Source: an uncultured Eubacterium sp. (GTDB lineage Bacteria > Bacillota > Clostridia > Lachnospirales > Lachnospiraceae). Taken from it: a DNA stretch of 54,103 bases. This document shows, one piece after another, positions 50,865-54,103 of this stretch. Numbering within the stretch: position 1 is the first letter of the stretch; each line of letters opens with the position of its first letter. Made by a program: the position numbers and the translations under genes. The notes below the pieces were generated by a model that searched no databases, was not told where the DNA came from, and worked only from the letters and a program-made list of their open reading frames with translations. The stretch spans positions 1 through 54,103 of the forward strand of contig CAJUDA010000022.1 in assembly GCA_910584875.1 (NCBI GenBank), in the 5' to 3' direction.

Positions 50865-50917
50865 ACGGGGGCAAAGCAGGTGTAAAAATTTGCTTTTACC
50901 ACCTGTAACCCCCCCGT
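50865..50917 (-). terminator. Long hairpin between DUF5131 and Rpn genes
   Basis: ACGGGGG (50865-50871) pairs with CCCCCCGT (50910-50917), enclosing a CAGGTG/CACCTG stem with A/T arms. On the minus strand the stem ends in CCGTTTTT. It sits about 200 bases after the DUF5131 stop and could terminate that transcript. There is no gene in 50653-51120 apart from this and the 28-base repeat. Confidence 0.5.
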
Positions 50918-50949
50918 TTCCCTGCCTTTTTACATACTATTCATACAAC

Positions 50950-50977
50950 CGTGGCAGATGAATAGTATCTTTATCAT
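50950..50977 (-). pseudogene. 28-base copy of the tyrosine phosphatase gene 5' end
   Basis: On the minus strand an ATG at 50977 starts MIKILFICHG, the first ten residues of the phosphatase at 48636-49097, then runs into unrelated sequence (CMNSM). The DNA matches the real gene start except at three positions in about 29, including an identical CCGTGGCAGAT. It is either the truncated end of a second gene or the duplicated attachment site of an element. Confidence 0.75.
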
Positions 50978-51120
50978 ATCGGCTTTTCCAGCGCCTTGCT
51001 TTAGCCTTCCTCCGTGGCATATTGTAGTCTAAATTGGCAAATCTTTGACCTCAAAAGTAGTAAATTGAGAGAGATCATGCCATTTTACTACTCGGCATTT
51101 GCAAGCACTCCTTTATCAGC

Positions 51121-51828
51121 TCAATAATTGATATTCGCTTTTCTCGCCTGACTGCACAAATCGCGGGCAGCCAAAACGTATTTCTTCCCGTCCTTGATAA
51201 AATGTGTCCCGCACTGCCGAAACTCAAAATGTACTTTACGGGCAATACATTGCTCTCGTATGGAAAGTACCCATGCATAGTCAAGTGGTCTGGCTTTTCT
51301 GTCCGATTCGCCGCCGACCACAACCAACTCAACATCATCAAGATAGGCGGTAATGTCTATTTCCTCAATCAATGGCTGGCATATAATATTTTTATGTCTG
51401 ATTGGAAGTTCATTGAAAATGGAAAGCCTGTAATCAGCCCTGTCCTGATTTTCTACCGTACAGCCAACCGACACATTATCGTATCCATCGTTCCAGTCCT
51501 CCGGGACGCAATTCATAAACCGGTCAATGCGCTTTGTCAGAAACAAAAAGTGCAGGTCAGAACGCTCCCGTATCATCTGCCAGCATTCCAGACGCCATGC
51601 ATCAGCCTCCTCAATCAGAAAATCCGTAGAAAAGCAAAGATATACCGTTTGCCCCGGTTTGATTTTGTAATCTCCCGATTTATTTTTAGCGACAGGTGCA
51701 TAAAAATTGTCTGTTTTAACAATCTTGTCTGTATCCATCCCACGCCTCAAATCACCTTTATGAATATAACAGTATTTACACCCCTCGCTATGTCTGTGGC
51801 AGCCACGCCACGGATTCCACATTGCCAT
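51121..51828 (-). CDS. DUF5131 (phage Gp37/Gp68-like) protein
   Basis: This 235-residue protein is of the DUF5131/Gp37-Gp68 family, related to radical-SAM enzymes by fold. It has a Cys cluster at the start (GCHRHSEGCKYCYIHK, Cys at 10, 17 and 20), HFLFLTKRIDRF and VSVGCTVENQDRADYR in the middle, and VVVGGESDRKARPLDYAWVL near the end. Family members sit in phages and mobile elements, with no proven activity. AGGTTGTAACT precedes the ATG. It is in the AT-richer accessory zone. Confidence 0.85.
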   Translation of the reverse strand: MAMWNPWRGCHRHSEGCKYCYIHKGDLRRGMDTDKIVKTDNFYAPVAKNKSGDYKIKPGQTVYLCFSTDFLIEEADAWRLECWQMIRERSDLHFLFLTKRIDRFMNCVPEDWNDGYDNVSVGCTVENQDRADYRLSIFNELPIRHKNIICQPLIEEIDITAYLDDVELVVVGGESDRKARPLDYAWVLSIREQCIARKVHFEFRQCGTHFIKDGKKYVLAARDLCSQARKANINY

Positions 51829-51923
51829 AGTTACAACCTTTCATCAGTAAATCGGGAAAATAATCCCTATTTATATTTGACAGTCCAATTCCATGCCATG
51901 TTCCTCCGTTTTTCATCCGTAAT

Positions 51924-52658
51924 TTATGAAAAGTTTGTAAAGCTGTTGGTCTTTGAAACACTGTCCACATGAATATACACATCCATACAGGTAACGCTTC
52001 CTTTTTCATAAACATACTCAAAACAGGATAAAACATTCTCCCTGGGTTCTTCACAAAATCCATTTGCCGCTAAAAAATCCATTATTTTTTTATAACCGCC
52101 ACGGATACGGTCTACCGCCACAAAAGGATGGTAAATTGTTATCACTGCATAATCGGCTTCTTTCTGGACAGCATATTCCACTCCCGGACATTTGGTCTCA
52201 AATCCTTCCGGCAGAATATAAGCTGCCACGTATCCGTGAATGCCAAATCTGGTAGTCATCTCAGGCGGGACAAACGGAAAGTCCCATCCAATTCTCATTG
52301 CATCCGGCGAAACTCTTAGCAGACCAGACCGCCGCGCCCAGTTTTCCATGTATGCATTTACATCATCTTCCGGATTCGGTGAGAGCATTACATATCTTGC
52401 CATCTGAAATGCTTCTACCTTTTTTACAGTAATTTCTGAATAAACTGCATCACCAGCGCTCATATCTTCTTTGACCATAGCGTCCAGTTTACAGGCAAAC
52501 AATTCGCTTAAAGCCACTATCTTATCCAGTTCGGGAATAACTTCACCTGCCTCCCATTTCGATATTGTCTGGCGGGAAACAGACATCATTTCAGCTAACT
52601 GTTCCTGTGTAATCTTCTTCTGCTTCCTCAAATGTCGAATATTTTTTCCTATATTCAT
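51924..52658 (-). CDS. XRE regulator with a GyrI-like ligand-binding domain
   Basis: This 244-residue protein joins an N-terminal helix-turn-helix (IGKNIRHLRKQKKITQEQLA, SRQTISKWEAGE) to a C-terminal domain of about 150 residues that resembles AraC effector-binding/GyrI domains (paired beta-alpha-beta halves with YVAAYILPEGFE and YAVQKEADYAVITIYHP). The second domain usually binds hydrophobic drugs. The ATG at 52658 follows GGGGAAAATG. It lies downstream of a MATE pump on the same strand, so it may sense and control a drug pump, but no shared operator was seen. Confidence 0.85.
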   Translation of the reverse strand: MNIGKNIRHLRKQKKITQEQLAEMMSVSRQTISKWEAGEVIPELDKIVALSELFACKLDAMVKEDMSAGDAVYSEITVKKVEAFQMARYVMLSPNPEDDVNAYMENWARRSGLLRVSPDAMRIGWDFPFVPPEMTTRFGIHGYVAAYILPEGFETKCPGVEYAVQKEADYAVITIYHPFVAVDRIRGGYKKIMDFLAANGFCEEPRENVLSCFEYVYEKGSVTCMDVYIHVDSVSKTNSFTNFS

Positions 52659-52999
52659 AATCATTTTCCCCCATTTATCTGTTGATGACATATTTAATTT
52701 ACTGTTTGAATATAACAGAGTAATAAACGAAAATCTACCATACCAAGAGCAACATTTGAGGAGATAAAGTCAACTAACGGTTTACATCACCTTTTCCCTC
52801 ATGTTACGAACCCTCATAAGGGCAAAAATAAGGGAAAGAAAAACCTGTAACAAATTATAACATGAAATGAACAGTCTGCAAAGAAAAAGTCAAGCAGAAA
52901 ATGAACAATGAAACTTTCAGTTTTTATTTCTCATAACAGGAAATTTTATATCTTATATAAAAAGTATTGCATAATTTAGATGTTACGCTTATATAAAAA
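52659..52999. other. Gene-free gap upstream of the XRE-GyrI gene
   Basis: This 341-base AT-rich gap between the XRE-GyrI gene and the MATE terminator has no recognisable gene. A TATATT -10-like box lies near 52715-52720 on the minus strand without a clear -35. No repeat was seen. Confidence 0.4.
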
Positions 53000-53042
53000 C
53001 AGAGCCAGCAAACTATGGTTTCCCATACGTTCATCGGCTCTG
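53000..53042 (-). terminator. Terminator of the partial MATE gene
   Basis: CAGAGCC (53000-53006) pairs with GGCTCTG (53036-53042), with an inner CTATGG/CCATA stem. On the minus strand TTTTTAT follows the stem. It lies about 80 bases past the MATE stop. Confidence 0.75.
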
Positions 53043-53121
53043 CATCTATGTGTCTGGCTCTATCCTATTCTGTCACACGCAGATTTTTCACCTCTATCAA
53101 TCTTTCCTGCCTGCCTTTCTT

Positions 53122-54103
53122 TCAAAAATAATGGTACTGTTTCCGATGCCTGCATAGCAGATATATCGTCAGCAAAAGAGTGAGCAGCTCCGCAAGCGGG
53201 ACTGCAAGCCATACACCCGTTACCTTTAAAAATCTCGGCAATGCCAAAAGGAACACCATAATAAATCCAAACGTCCGCAGGAAAGATATGGCTGCAGATG
53301 CCTTTCCATTCGATAACGCCGTAAATAAAGCGGATGAAAAAATATTGCATCCAGAGAACAGAAAGCTGAATGAAAAAATGCTAAATCCATTCTTTGTAAT
53401 CTCAAAAACATTCCTGTTGTTCTCCGCAAATACCTTTGTAATGCTTTCTCCGCCAAACAGGGAAAATAAAAATACAAATATGGAAATCCCTGCTATAAAG
53501 CTGAAACAAATACGGACAGTCTTTTTTAGCTGTTTTACATTCCCACTCCCATAATTGTAGCTTACGACGGGGGCTGTTCCCATAGAAAAGCCAATAGTAA
53601 GCGTTGTTAAAAGGAACTGCGAATAGATGAGTACCGTAATCGCCGCCACGCCATCCTCGCCTAGCAGCTTCATCATCGTCATATTAAACAGAAATGTCGT
53701 TACGGCAGTCGAACACTGGCTTACCAGTTCCGACGCACCATTGGAGCAGCTTTTCAGCAGAACAGATGCGTCCATGTCAGGCTTGCATAAGTGCAGCTCA
53801 CTTCTTTTCATCAGAAAAAATATTGTACCGATAATTGTCGGTATCATAGTTCCGATGCCTGTCCCAATAGCAGCTCCCCTGATTCCCATTTGCAATAAGA
53901 CGATAAAAACATAATCAAAAACAATGTTGCTGGTCCCCGCCAGAACAGCAAGCACTAAGCCTAATGTCGGCTTCCCCGCCGTCACAAACAGATTCTGAAA
54001 TAGCACCTGCATCATGTTAAAAGCGGCGAAAATGAGCTGTATCGTCAAATAATCCCTGCAATATGGGAACAATACTTTACTTGCCCCCAATCCCCAGATG
54101 ATT
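53122..54103 (-). CDS. MATE-family efflux protein, 5' end cut by the window
   Basis: About 327 residues are visible; the reading frame runs open through the window edge, so roughly the first 120 residues of a typical 450-residue MATE protein are missing. It has nine or so membrane helices, GKPTLGLVLAVLAGTSNIVFDY as the conserved helix 4-5 region, and GFSMGTAPVVSYNYGSGN for the start of the second half. It is more AT-rich than the MATE gene at 12917-14287. A regulator of XRE-GyrI type is encoded just downstream. Substrate is unknown. Confidence 0.88.
   Translation of the reverse strand, partial: IIWGLGASKVLFPYCRDYLTIQLIFAAFNMMQVLFQNLFVTAGKPTLGLVLAVLAGTSNIVFDYVFIVLLQMGIRGAAIGTGIGTMIPTIIGTIFFLMKRSELHLCKPDMDASVLLKSCSNGASELVSQCSTAVTTFLFNMTMMKLLGEDGVAAITVLIYSQFLLTTLTIGFSMGTAPVVSYNYGSGNVKQLKKTVRICFSFIAGISIFVFLFSLFGGESITKVFAENNRNVFEITKNGFSIFSFSFLFSGCNIFSSALFTALSNGKASAAISFLRTFGFIMVFLLALPRFLKVTGVWLAVPLAELLTLLLTIYLLCRHRKQYHYF

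Noticed and set aside
51075..51341. 88-codon open frame overlapping the DUF5131 gene
   Set aside because: It is a shifted-frame shadow of DUF5131 with a non-protein-like composition and no ribosome site.
1..54103. tRNA, rRNA, T-box or common riboswitches
   Set aside because: No cloverleaf, T-box core (TGGNACC) in context, or other known signature was recognised by eye; a covariance-model scan was not possible.

Overview
The window is a chromosomal segment of a gut-type Clostridia, most likely Lachnospiraceae. The reasons are family-typical genes (DUF6145, DUF4364, a long-spacer Rho, the DUF1385-prmC-prfA block, a UDPGP-family uridylyltransferase), Gram-positive GGAGG ribosome sites, and TTGACA/TATAAT promoters with 17-base spacers. 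Most genes lie on the minus strand. No rRNA, tRNA or CRISPR array was seen.

Regions: (1) 1-1670 is the edge of an integrated element next to the 3' end of guaA: a truncated integrase, an excisionase-like protein and a divergent XRE regulator with candidate shared operators. (2) 1670-29764 is a housekeeping core: a DUF308-dgt-guaA operon; NfeD, SPFH protein, argF, citrate synthase, DUF6145, coaX, dusB and an esterase; a MATE pump with an SPOUT methyltransferase; DUF1385-prmC-prfA; rho-rpmE; a UDPGP enzyme; malic enzyme and DUF4364; pyrophosphatase, lytic transglycosylase and CPBP protease; argH; AI-2E exporter, thioesterase and an Spx/ArsC-like protein. (3) 29915-34078 encodes a 1387-residue secreted GH43 arabinanase with Ig-like modules. 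It is followed by a striking ~500-base imperfect palindrome made of two inverted, diverged copies of one sequence.

(4) 34692-46999 is a signalling and envelope region. One two-component system (35594-37683) has 11-base-periodic TTACAA-type repeats before its own regulator gene and before an NlpC/P60 hydrolase. A second system (44943-46897) has 11-base-periodic TTGAC repeats before its own regulator gene and before a lipoprotein/ABC ATPase/fused permease operon. The repeats suggest autoregulation plus a local target in each case. A thioredoxin-domain DUF255 protein lies between them.

(5) 46900-49100 holds a flavodoxin-like reductase flanked by two related palindromes, an APH(3')-like phosphotransferase and a low-molecular-weight tyrosine phosphatase. 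(6) 49200-54103 is an AT-richer accessory zone: a decayed integrase, an Rpn-type PD-(D/E)XK protein with a 12-base tandem repeat, a 28-base copy of the phosphatase gene's 5' end (possible attachment-site duplication), a DUF5131 protein, an XRE regulator with a GyrI-like domain, and a MATE pump cut by the window edge.
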